Positions 1 to 5,580 of a DNA stretch of 8,846 nucleotides are shown piece after piece. Made by a program: the position numbers and the translations under genes. Origin of the DNA: Verrucomicrobiota bacterium (lineage in GTDB: Bacteria > Verrucomicrobiota > Verrucomicrobiia > Chthoniobacterales > JAFAMB01); contig JAFAVN010000581.1 in NCBI GenBank assembly GCA_019242435.1, positions 1-8,846 of the forward strand, read 5' to 3'. How positions within the stretch are numbered: the stretch's first letter is position 1; each line of letters starts with the position of its first letter. A model generated the notes under the pieces. That model did not search any database. It saw only the letters and a program-made list of their open reading frames with translations, and was not told the origin of the DNA.

Positions 1-260
1 TGTTGGGGCTCGACAGCGGCGTCTACTGGTCCAATGTGCACAGCGCTGTCCGCTTTGAGGATGTTCGCGAATGTCTGTTGAAGGCGCTGGTTTTCGGTAG
101 CGTGACCATCGCGATCTGCTGTCACAGCGGGTTTACCGCCCATCGCCGGATCGGCGTTTCCGGTTCGCGCGCGGTGAGTATTTCCACTACGCGAGCCGTC
201 GTGTTCTCCAGCATCGCAACCTTGGCGGTTGACTACGTGATTACCTCTTTCCTGGTATGA
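1..260 (+). CDS. mlaE: MlaE-type lipid ABC transporter permease, C-terminal part
   Basis: This is the last ~86 codons of an MlaE/YrbE-family inner-membrane permease; the reading frame is open at the left edge, so the gene starts upstream and the TTG at position 3 is not its start. MlaE forms the membrane core of the MlaFEDB phospholipid transporter. The hydrophobic stretch LVFGSVTIAICC, the polar loop, and the STTRAVVFSSIATLAVDYVI segment match the conserved end of the family (ATTRxVVxSSxAVLxxDFVLT in E. coli, from memory). The stop overlaps the mlaF start by four bases (ATGA), so the two genes are translationally coupled. About two thirds of the usual ~255 residues are outside the window, so an intact N-terminus cannot be confirmed. 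Confidence 0.88.
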   Translation, partial: LGLDSGVYWSNVHSAVRFEDVRECLLKALVFGSVTIAICCHSGFTAHRRIGVSGSRAVSISTTRAVVFSSIATLAVDYVITSFLV

Positions 261-1033
261 CTGATGCGAAACCGATTTTGACGGTTAAAGAATTGCGCAA
301 ACAATTCGGGGAACATGTCGTGCTCAGCGAGGTCAACCTGGTTGTGAACCGCGGCAGCATCATCTCTGTGCTGGGGCGTAGCGGAATTGGGAAATCCGTT
401 TTTCTCAAGTGTTTAGCCGGATTATTGCAACCCGACGCCGGCGAAGTCTGGTTTGAGGAAGAGAAAAAGTTCCGGCACTGCAGCTATCTATTTCAAGCTA
501 ACGCATTGTTCGATTCACTGACCGCTTTTGAAAATGTTGCCCTGCCCTTGGAGCAGACAACCCGGCTTCGACCCGGTGCAATTGAGCAGGCGGTAACGTC
601 CGCTCTCACAGATCTTGGTTTGGAAGAATTCGCCGATTATTTTCCGGCTCAGCTCTCGGGAGGCATGCAAAAACGACTGGCGCTAGCTCGCGCCTTAGTA
701 ACCAAGCCTGCCTTAGTGCTGTTCGATGAACCGACCGCGGGATTGGATCCGATCGCTCGAAATGGTGTTTTCTCGATGATCAGACAATACCGCGACCAAT
801 TCGATTTTACGGCGGTGGTTGTGACACACGACGTTCCTCAGGCGCTCGCCACCAGCGACCGGGTCGCCCTGCTCGAGAACGGCCGGATCCACTTTCAAGG
901 CACCCCCGCCGAGTTTGCCGCTTCCGGCGATTCGACGGTGCGGAGCTTTGGAGCGGAATTCATGAACGCGCTTCGCGATGACAAACAACCAATGACAAAT
1001 GACCAATTAAAACCGCGTATGCCCACGAATTAA
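257..1033 (+). CDS. mlaF: MlaF-type ABC transporter ATP-binding protein
   Basis: This cytoplasmic ATPase powers the Mla phospholipid transporter. All nucleotide-binding motifs are present: Walker A GRSGIGKS (residues 40-47), Q-loop Gln80 (YLFQANALFDSLT, as in MlaF/Ttg2A proteins), signature LSGGMQKR (133-140), Walker B LVLFDE (153-158) with D-loop AGLD, and switch His191 in VVVTHD. The start ATG overlaps the mlaE stop, which fixes it. The length of 258 residues is near the family norm (~265). The last ~20 residues (from about 240, polar and rich in D, Q, N and P) are encoded by a dispersed repeat of TGACAAA/TGACCAA units. They are therefore probably an acquired tail and not part of the conserved fold. 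The family assignment rests on motifs plus the mlaE/mlaD/mlaC neighbours. Confidence 0.95.
   Translation: MTDAKPILTVKELRKQFGEHVVLSEVNLVVNRGSIISVLGRSGIGKSVFLKCLAGLLQPDAGEVWFEEEKKFRHCSYLFQANALFDSLTAFENVALPLEQTTRLRPGAIEQAVTSALTDLGLEEFADYFPAQLSGGMQKRLALARALVTKPALVLFDEPTAGLDPIARNGVFSMIRQYRDQFDFTAVVVTHDVPQALATSDRVALLENGRIHFQGTPAEFAASGDSTVRSFGAEFMNALRDDKQPMTNDQLKPRMPTN
968..1016 (+). repeat. Dispersed repeat inside the 3' end of mlaF
   Basis: GCGCTTCGCG (968-977) is followed by ATGACAAA and then by degenerate units of the type ATGACAAATGACCAA up to about 1016. The same junction, GCGCTTCGCG-C-ATGACAAAT, occurs again at 3041-3060 immediately after the mlaA stop. This copy is translated as the polar C-terminal tail of MlaF. 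It is interpreted as an intergenic repeat family that has run into the coding sequence. Confidence 0.6.
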
Positions 1034-1059
1034 AAGCCGAACTCCTCTTTCTCTCCCCG

Positions 1060-1539
1060 ATGAAACAATCTTCGATGGAACTTTCCGCCGGTGCCTTTGT
1101 TTTCCTGGGACTGGTAGCTATTGCTTGGTTTGCCATCCAAGCAGGTGCACGGTTCCCCGTGGCGGGGTCGACCTACTCGATTAATGCCAGGTTCTCGAAT
1201 GCCGGGGGTTTGAAACCAGGAAGTCAGGTTTTTCTGGCCGGCGTTCCAGTGGGTCGCGTGGATAAGATTAATCTTGATCCCCAATTCGCCGCCATCGTTC
1301 AGATGGAAATTGACAAAGATGTACAGCTTCCCAATGACACGATCGCTTCCATCAAAACAAGTGGCTTGCTCGGCGACAGATTCATCGCGTTGTCTCCCGG
1401 CTCCGCCACCCAAAATTTCGCGCCGGGAGGCACGATTACCGATACTGAATCTGCCGTCGATCTGGAAGGGCTGATCAGCCGATTCGCTTTCGGCAACGTC
1501 TCCGCATCCCCGTCACCGTCACCTTCACCATCGAAATGA
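1060..1539 (+). CDS. mlaD: MlaD-type MCE-domain lipid-binding protein
   Basis: This is a single-MCE-domain protein, anchored in the inner membrane with its MCE domain in the periplasm. In Mla systems it forms a hexameric ring passing phospholipid between the MlaFE complex and MlaC. Residues 8-29 form one membrane segment (LSAGAFVFLGLVAIAWFAIQ). The MCE domain spans about 36-115, with family landmarks FSNAGGLKPGSQV (45-57), LAGVPVGRV (59-67) and SGLLGDRFIAL (101-111), then the conserved SAVDLEGLISRF helix (131-142). At 159 residues it is a little shorter than E. coli MlaD. It ends in a low-complexity SPSPSPSPSK tail encoded by tcaccg-like hexamers. No Shine-Dalgarno is visible before ATG 1060, and an internal Met6 is an alternative start. 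The stop overlaps the mlaC start by four bases. Confidence 0.93.
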   Translation: MKQSSMELSAGAFVFLGLVAIAWFAIQAGARFPVAGSTYSINARFSNAGGLKPGSQVFLAGVPVGRVDKINLDPQFAAIVQMEIDKDVQLPNDTIASIKTSGLLGDRFIALSPGSATQNFAPGGTITDTESAVDLEGLISRFAFGNVSASPSPSPSPSK

Positions 1540-2246
1540 CATTCCCGTTCCCGCTTCCACGCGTTCTCCGACTTCGCCATCGGCTCCCGCACGCCGATAC
1601 GCCGACACGCCCATACGCCGACAGGCCAAACGCTCGAAGGTCGGTTCGCGCGGCGTTCGCCGCGTTCACGGCGTTTTCTCTGGCTATTCAGCTTGCTCAG
1701 GCCGCGACATCAGAGGATCCCCTGACGATGCTTCGTAGGGGAACGGACGAAGTCCTCGCGATCGCTTACTCCGGCCAAAGCCCTGCATCGCTTCCCGACC
1801 GGCTACGGCCGCTACTTCAGAAAGACTTTGCCTTCGACCTGGTCACTCGCCAGGCAATAGGGCCAGGTTGGCGACAATTTACGCCGAGCGAACGACAACA
1901 GGTGACCGATCTTTTCACCCGGCTGCTTCTACGAATCTATTCTGCTCGAGTGGTTGGAACCCAACGGCCGAACATCAATTACGGGAAGCCCGTCACCCTG
2001 GCGCCGGACCGATGCGAAATCTCGACTCAAGTCACCATACCGAACACCGACAAACCTTATTCAGTGGTCTACCGCGCGATCAAGCTTCCAGAAGGCTGGC
2101 GTATCTACGATGTTCTCATCGAGGGAGTCAGCTTCGTCGCCAACTATCGAGCCCAGTTCGATGAAGTAGTCCAACGCGGCGGTGCCCCGGCTGTTATCCA
2201 AGCTCTCAAAGCTAAACTTGCTCAACCCATCAATCCTAACTCGTGA
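1536..2246 (+). CDS. mlaC: MlaC-type periplasmic phospholipid-binding protein
   Basis: This is the soluble periplasmic carrier of the Mla pathway (MlaC/Ttg2D family), which moves phospholipid between MlaD and the outer-membrane MlaA complex. The mature domain, from about residue 57, carries the family pattern: DEVLAIAY, FDLVTRQAIGPGWRQFTPSERQ (100-121), FTRLLLRIYSARV, and the diagnostic GWRIYDVLIEGVSFVANYR (187-205). A signal peptide is visible at about 34-56 (RRSVRAA, then a hydrophobic core, ending AQA/ATS). It is preceded by an unusually long, Arg/Pro-rich extension of about 33 residues, partly encoded by four tandem octamers. ATG 1536, overlapping the mlaD stop, is the only ATG/GTG/TTG start upstream of the signal peptide. 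The final stop overlaps the mlaA GTG start. Its identity is secure; the functional start region is less so. Confidence 0.9.
   Translation: MTFPFPLPRVLRLRHRLPHADTPTRPYADRPNARRSVRAAFAAFTAFSLAIQLAQAATSEDPLTMLRRGTDEVLAIAYSGQSPASLPDRLRPLLQKDFAFDLVTRQAIGPGWRQFTPSERQQVTDLFTRLLLRIYSARVVGTQRPNINYGKPVTLAPDRCEISTQVTIPNTDKPYSVVYRAIKLPEGWRIYDVLIEGVSFVANYRAQFDEVVQRGGAPAVIQALKAKLAQPINPNS
1591..1622 (+). repeat. Four tandem octamers in the mlaC N-terminus
   Basis: Four head-to-tail 8-base units, ACGCCGAT, ACGCCGAC, ACGCCCAT and ACGCCGAC, lie within codons of the MlaC N-terminal extension. The unit length is not a multiple of three, so gain or loss of one copy would shift the mlaC reading frame before the signal peptide. 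Confidence 0.85.
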
Positions 2247-3040
2247 ATTACCTAATTCCTGGCTTGTTGTTGCTCTTCAGTTGCGTTTTTGGCTACGCGG
2301 ATCAGCGTAACCAACCCAACCTCAAAGTAACAAAGTCTTCGCCGCAAACGCTTGCAGCTACAACAACCAGTACTTCCGCGGATGAACTCACTAATGCGCC
2401 GGCCGAGAAAGTGAATGATCCCTTTGAACGAATCAACCGCTCTACCTTTCGTTTGAATGACTCGCTGACTATCCACGTTGCCAAGCCTGTAGCCCGCACT
2501 TATGAGCACCTTGTACCGCACAAGGTTCGCACGGCCGTCTCGAACTTTTTCTATAACCTGGACTTTCCCGTCCGGTTCGCTAATGACGTGTTGCAAGGCC
2601 GGATCAAACGGTCTGGGCAGGAAGTGAGTATGTTTATTATTAACACAACCGCCGGTATTGCCGGGTTCATACGTGTTTCCGATCATGTGCCCACGTTAGT
2701 GGACGTACCGCCGGAAGACTTTGGGCTGACCTTAGCGCGCTGGGGATTTTCCCCCGGCCCATATATGGTCGTGCCGGTGCTAGGTCCTTCGACCATCCGC
2801 GACTCGGTCGGTCTGGGTGGAGATTTTGCTTTAAATCCTCTGAACTGGTATCAGCTAGGCGTCTTCGCGCATAATTACATCCCCACTTGGGCCAACTACA
2901 CATTAGGAGGCGCCAGGGTTATCAGCGGGTTGCCAGGCGGCGTTCGTACCTACGAACAAATGAAGGAAACCGCCATTGACCCCTACATTGCCGTCCGGAA
3001 CGCCTATCTGAGCCATCGCGCCGCGCAGCTACAGAAATAG
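2243..3040 (+). CDS. mlaA: MlaA/VacJ-family outer-membrane lipoprotein
   Basis: This is the outer-membrane component of the Mla pathway, which extracts mislocalised phospholipid from the outer leaflet and hands it to MlaC. Conserved blocks are NDPFERINRSTFRLND (58-73, cf. DPxExxNRxxxxFN), VSNFFYNLDFPVRFANDVLQG (99-119), a central FIINTTAGIAGF segment (131-142), PEDFGLTLARWGFSPGPYMVVPVLGPSTIRD (157-187) and DPYIAVRNAYL (247-257). The N-terminus has a hydrophobic segment ending in a weak lipobox (LFSC, Cys14); signal peptidase I cleavage after FGYA (16-19) is an alternative. A Ser/Thr-rich linker (31-50) separates it from the domain. The GTG start overlaps the mlaC stop (GTGA), giving translational coupling. 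The length of 265 residues is typical. Having mlaA in the same operon as mlaEFDC differs from E. coli, where vacJ stands alone. Confidence 0.93.
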   Translation: MNYLIPGLLLLFSCVFGYADQRNQPNLKVTKSSPQTLAATTTSTSADELTNAPAEKVNDPFERINRSTFRLNDSLTIHVAKPVARTYEHLVPHKVRTAVSNFFYNLDFPVRFANDVLQGRIKRSGQEVSMFIINTTAGIAGFIRVSDHVPTLVDVPPEDFGLTLARWGFSPGPYMVVPVLGPSTIRDSVGLGGDFALNPLNWYQLGVFAHNYIPTWANYTLGGARVISGLPGGVRTYEQMKETAIDPYIAVRNAYLSHRAAQLQK

Positions 3041-3137
3041 GCGCTTCGCGCATGACAAATGGTTCCTTTTGCGACTTTGCGCGAGGTTTCTTCGTGGTCC
3101 CCATTCGAAACTCTAAATTCGAACTTCGAACTCCTGT
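3041..3137. repeat. Short repeat-rich spacer between convergent genes
   Basis: This spacer lies between the mlaA stop and the convergent stop at 3138. It begins with the GCGCTTCGCG/ATGACAAAT element also found at 968-985, continues with a cgcaaag-type stretch on the minus strand (about 3066-3084), and ends with three TTCGAA hexamers (3104, 3118, 3125). No classical hairpin plus T-tract terminator was found. Confidence 0.5.
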
Positions 3138-3974
3138 CTAGGGCGTCACGGCAAACCTGACCGCACCTTGTTGGGATCCGTTAGTGATTATCGCTTCGAA
3201 CTGCCGTGGATCTGCATTTGGATGTAGCTCGACGAGCCGGAAATGGTCGATGTTTGGCTGGGAGGTGATCCGCTGCACGTCGTTCGTCTCGATGTTCTTA
3301 ACAAAGACTACATCCTTTCCTCCGTCCTCGAGCCAACTAACTAGAACAAGCTTGTTGAATACACCCCCCCGGGTTTGCAGAGAGGTTTGGGTGTTTGGCG
3401 CCGCCACCGGGGTGGTTTGCGGAATTGCCGGAGTGATCGGCGTCATGGCATCGGTTCGAGACTCGGTTTTCTCGGCTGGGTCCTGGACAACTGCCTTTTG
3501 TTGCCCTGCTGCGCTGGTCGAAAGATAGCCGCCACTATCAACAAACCCCGGGTCAGGCCTTGACTCCGCGGGGTGTGAATTTCCGGTGTTGTTGATCACG
3601 ATGACCACAGGATTACGGTCGCCGGCGCCGCCGAATGATTGGGGCTGCACAGAGTTATCCGAATTGTCCCAATACTGATAGTCGGAATCCGGCTGCAAAT
3701 ACGAATAGGCTAACGGATCGCAATAGGGATACCAGTAACCAGGCCAGACAAACGGCTGAAAAAAGGCTGCACGGCCCTGACCAAAGAACCGGCGGTTGGC
3801 AAAGGATCGCCCATGAAAATCGCCGTCGTTGAATCTACCGGCGTGAGAGAAAAACGCGCCTCGGCCGGCAGAGCCGCCATGAAAACCTCGGCCGGCAAAC
3901 CCGCTACCCGGACCCGCTTTAGACGTTGCGGCCAGTATCAAAAAGACGCACGCGGCCAATGATGGGATTTTCAC
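3138..3974 (-). CDS. Secreted Gly/Phe/Arg-rich protein with unrecognised C-terminal domain
   Basis: The function is not recognised. The preferred start is GTG 3974, giving 278 residues beginning MKIPSLAACVFLILAATSKAG, a clear signal peptide cleaved near residue 20. A minus-strand AGGCGG lies about 9 bases upstream of this GTG. The frame is open to ATG 4061, but that would place 29 charged residues before the signal. Residues 22-75 are low-complexity and rich in Gly, Phe, Arg and His (GRGFHGGSAGRG, GRFNDGDFHGRSF). Residues 72-105 are aromatic (WPGYWYPYCDP), and 135-200 form a Pro/Thr/Gln-rich linker. A compact domain follows at 203-276 (KLVLVSWLEDGGKDVVFVKN, then NDVQRITSQPNIDHFRLVEL, then EAIITNGSQQGAVRF), which looks all-beta. 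The layout suggests an exported envelope or extracellular protein whose tail domain does the binding. Confidence 0.75.
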   Translation of the reverse strand: MKIPSLAACVFLILAATSKAGPGSGFAGRGFHGGSAGRGAFFSHAGRFNDGDFHGRSFANRRFFGQGRAAFFQPFVWPGYWYPYCDPLAYSYLQPDSDYQYWDNSDNSVQPQSFGGAGDRNPVVIVINNTGNSHPAESRPDPGFVDSGGYLSTSAAGQQKAVVQDPAEKTESRTDAMTPITPAIPQTTPVAAPNTQTSLQTRGGVFNKLVLVSWLEDGGKDVVFVKNIETNDVQRITSQPNIDHFRLVELHPNADPRQFEAIITNGSQQGAVRFAVTP

Positions 3975-4150
3975 GCGATTAAGCCCGCCTTTCTTTTGGC
4001 AACGCCACAAACATCGTCGGGCGTCCGGGCTTGTCAACGAGACCCGGGGAAGAACCAACAAACTTCAGAGGACCTCTCGCAACGACGCGAAGGGAAATGC
4101 AGAAGCTACGCCGCCAGGTCGGCCTTTGCGAGTTTGCGCCCCGCCCGCAA

Positions 4151-4164
4151 CGCTTCGCGAAGCG
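4151..4164. repeat. 14-bp perfect palindrome CGCTTCGCGAAGCG
   Basis: CGCTTCGCGAAGCG is its own reverse complement. Its CGCTTCGCG core recurs in the window at 969-977 and 3042-3050 as part of the dispersed repeat family. It could form a small hairpin or mark a recombination boundary; no protein-binding role can be inferred. Confidence 0.6.
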
Positions 4165-4199
4165 ACGCGCGGCCGGGGCTTGGCGTGAGTTTCCCCACC

Positions 4200-4224
4200 A
4201 GTCACCAATCCCTAGTCACCAATC
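4200..4224. repeat. Direct repeat of AGTCACCAATC
   Basis: Two identical 11-base copies (4200-4210 and 4214-4224) sit at a 14-base period just past the stop of the 4236-4514 gene. On the minus strand they read as GATTGGTGACT units, akin in style to the TGACAAATGACCA repeats at the mlaF end. Confidence 0.7.
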
Positions 4225-4235
4225 ACGGGCCCGAA

Positions 4236-4514
4236 CTAGCCACTCCCTTCCCGAAGCGCTACGTGCATCGTGTCCCCTTTTTTCACCTGCGATTGGCCTC
4301 GGGTGCGCACGGTGAACTCTTTCGCGCTTCCCATACTGGTTTCCAGGATCTCCGCTCCGATCTCAGAGGTCTGCACCTCGACTCGCATGTTTTCCCAACC
4401 CAGAACGTCCTGCTCCAGTTTTGCCTCGACTAACCAGGTATCACTCAGCCGATCCGGCTCGGATTCGGGAGTTTCTCTTCGATTCTCAACGACTTTAGCC
4501 TCAAGGACTTTCAT
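4236..4514 (-). CDS. Small conserved-looking hypothetical protein (92 aa)
   Basis: This is not a family I recognise. ATG 4514 is chosen because AAAGGA lies six bases upstream on the minus strand, one of the clearer Shine-Dalgarno sites in the window. The open frame extends to 4601, but that extension is covered partly by repeat DNA. The product is acidic, cytoplasmic by appearance (no signal or membrane segment) and strand-rich: MKVLEAKVVENRRE at the start, a central WLVEAKLEQDVLGWENMRVEVQ-type block, and a closing VKKGDTMHVALREG that resembles the last strands of small beta-barrel (OB/TRAM-like) domains. That fold suggestion is weak. The gene stands alone, diverging from the 4693-5285 gene. 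Confidence 0.65.
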   Translation of the reverse strand: MKVLEAKVVENRRETPESEPDRLSDTWLVEAKLEQDVLGWENMRVEVQTSEIGAEILETSMGSAKEFTVRTRGQSQVKKGDTMHVALREGSG

Positions 4515-4520
4515 ATCGTA

Positions 4521-4526
4521 TCCTTT
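4521..4526 (-). promoter_or_regulatory. Ribosome binding site of the 92-aa gene
   Basis: Minus-strand AAAGGA with a 6-base spacer to ATG 4514. It decides the start against the longer open frame reaching 4601. Confidence 0.6.
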
Positions 4527-4587
4527 CAATATTGATTTCGAACGGCCCAGGTCCGCCGGCCCTGTCCGTAGCGCGCAGGGAAAATAG

Positions 4588-4618
4588 CCGCAAAAGAGCA
4601 CAAAGAACGCAAGAGAAA
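4588..4618. repeat. cgcaaag/aagagcacaaag-type repeat
   Basis: A purine-rich, A-biased run (CCGCAAAAGAGCACAAAGAA, then cgcaagagaaag) lies between the divergent genes at 4514 and 4693. It resembles the reverse complement of the tract at 3066-3084 and is interpreted as part of the same family of degenerate intergenic repeats. Confidence 0.4.
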
Positions 4619-4692
4619 GAACAGCGGGACGGATTCAAGGCTTCGCGGTTCAGTTTATAGCCGGTGCGTCCGGCAAAACCAAGCTTCCGGCG

Positions 4693-5285
4693 ATGGCCTA
4701 CAGACACCAATACCGCCAATTTAGCGGTTTGTCGCGAGCCTATGCCGCAGCCGCAACTGCGGCTCTTGCTAATTTCGACTCGCTCGTGCTCGAGCCGCTG
4801 GCCGAGGGGACCAAGGACGTGCAGAAAGCCAAGCAGATCATCTCGCAGCGCGACCCCCTTTTTTGGTGGTTCCTATCGCCGTAGATTATGCTGAGAGCCT
4901 CAATACGGCGAAAAATCTCGACCCGGCCGATCGCGTATCTTTGCAGCTGGCAGCCGGCGTCGCCAGTTACCTAGGCAGCGCCTACCTCTTGGACAAGTGG
5001 TATGGACTTAGTCCGGATCCTGTCCAGCTGCTGAAAAATAACGTCCTGACCTTCACGAACGAGCGAGCGCTGAGTTTCCAACTGGATGCAGCCAAACAGA
5101 ACGCATTGATTGCTGCCGCTGAATGCAAAACGAAGCTCGGCTTTATACCGGACGAGGTCGCATACGAGTTCCAGGGCGCCAATGGGAGCCGCGAGGGCGA
5201 TGACAAAGACAAACTGAATTCTTTACTAGACTATTGGCATGCCACCTTCTTTGCTCATTTGGCTGTGCAATTAGCAGCCCACTGA
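4693..5285 (+). pseudogene. Unknown-function gene split by a -1 frameshift
   Basis: Two abutting frames make one plausible protein of about 195-200 residues. The first part (from ATG 4693) reads MAYRHQYRQFSGLSRAYAAA, then EPLAEGTKDVQKAKQIISQRDPLFWWF, and stops at 4882-4884. The second frame carries on with DYAESLNTAKNLDPADRVSL, YLGSAYLLDKWYGL and NSLLDYWHATFFAHLAVQL to the stop at 5285. The switch falls at or just after C5T6 (4854-4864), where one missing base explains the change. Both halves have similar, protein-like composition (Ala/Leu/Asp-rich, amphipathic helices) with no signal peptide. A TTG at 4863 could start the second half alone, but nothing resembling a ribosome site precedes it. 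Possible causes are a real inactivating indel, a homopolymer sequencing error, or ribosomal slippage on TTT. No family was recognised and no good Shine-Dalgarno is visible for ATG 4693. Confidence 0.6.
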
Positions 5286-5519
5286 GGCGAGCTCCGGATG
5301 CGGGCCGTGAGCCAGTGAGAAGCGAGAAGTGATCGGCGATAGCTGTGAGCCTGCGCAGGCCAAGCGCCTTCGGAGCGCGTTTCCCAAGCGGTTTTTTGCC
5401 ACCTGCGAGCAACGTGGAAACCGTCACACCAGTCGCAACCGGGGTGACCTTCGACCGGCGGTAGCAACCCCGTGGCGATTGAAATCGACTTATCCCGCTG
5501 CTGCTAGAGCACTATCGGC
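5286..5519. other. Gene-free structured spacer
   Basis: No credible gene was found. The region starts with a degenerate gtgag/gagaagtga stretch (about 5307-5349), followed by a 10-base palindrome CCTGCGCAGG (5350-5359) and a hairpin with a C-UUCG-G tetraloop (5364-5378). A T6 run follows at 5392-5397. It probably contains transcription stop signals for the upstream frame, but the T-run is about 13 bases from the stem, so a classical terminator is not claimed. Confidence 0.4.
5364..5378 (+). terminator. UUCG-tetraloop hairpin, possible weak terminator
   Basis: GCGCCTTCGGAGCGC folds as GCGC/GCGC plus a C-G pair closing a UUCG tetraloop, with one bulged A. The T6 tract starts 13 bases further on, so intrinsic termination is uncertain. 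Confidence 0.3.
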
Positions 5520-5549
5520 TTGACAATCTAAAACAGACCGTAGTCTCAT
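5520..5549 (+). promoter_or_regulatory. Possible sigma-70 promoter of the DPBB gene
   Basis: A perfect -35 hexamer TTGACA (5520-5525) is followed 18 bases later by a weak -10 TCTCAT (5544-5549); TAGTCT (5541) is an alternative at 15 bases. It lies 30-60 bases ahead of ATG 5581. Only the -35 box is convincing. Confidence 0.35.
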
Positions 5550-5573
5550 AAGGCCCTAAAGAGCGGAGCCTTA
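5549..5573 (+). promoter_or_regulatory. 5' leader hairpin before the DPBB gene
   Basis: TAAGGC (5549-5554) and GCCTTA (5568-5573) form a perfect 6-base inverted repeat ending seven bases before ATG 5581. It occupies the place where a Shine-Dalgarno would be expected; none is seen. It could affect translation initiation or serve as an operator. Confidence 0.35.
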
Positions 5574-5580
5574 GCCAAAA

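Larger units (their letters stand above)
3975..4235. other. Gene-free, repeat-rich upstream region
   Basis: No convincing gene lies here. This is the upstream (promoter-side) region of the minus-strand secreted protein and the downstream flank of the minus-strand gene ending at 4236. It holds a cgcaacgacgcgaag-like stretch near 4078, a perfect 14-base palindrome at 4151-4164 and a duplicated AGTCACCAATC at 4200-4224. Open frames here have Arg/Pro-rich, low-complexity translations and are taken as chance. Confidence 0.5.

Noticed and set aside
713..1006. Minus-strand open frame opposite mlaF
   Set aside because: It lies fully antisense to a motif-complete ABC ATPase, and its translation has no recognisable domain; it is a codon-bias shadow.
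1591..1622. CRISPR-like array
   Set aside because: The units are contiguous 8-mers with no spacers.
2252..2686. 144-codon minus-strand open frame opposite mlaA
   Set aside because: It is antisense to conserved MlaA blocks, and the translation is Arg/Cys-rich without domain structure.
3996..4433. 145-codon plus-strand frame across the repeat region
   Set aside because: Its first half translates intergenic repeats and its second half is antisense to the 92-residue gene with a good ribosome site; composition is Arg/Ser/Pro-rich.
4858..4885. Programmed -1 frameshift with a canonical slippery heptamer
   Set aside because: In the zero frame the codons are CTT TTT TGG, which do not fit the X-XXY-YYZ pattern, and no clear downstream stimulatory hairpin was seen. 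An indel is the simpler reading, although single-site TTT slippage is not excluded.
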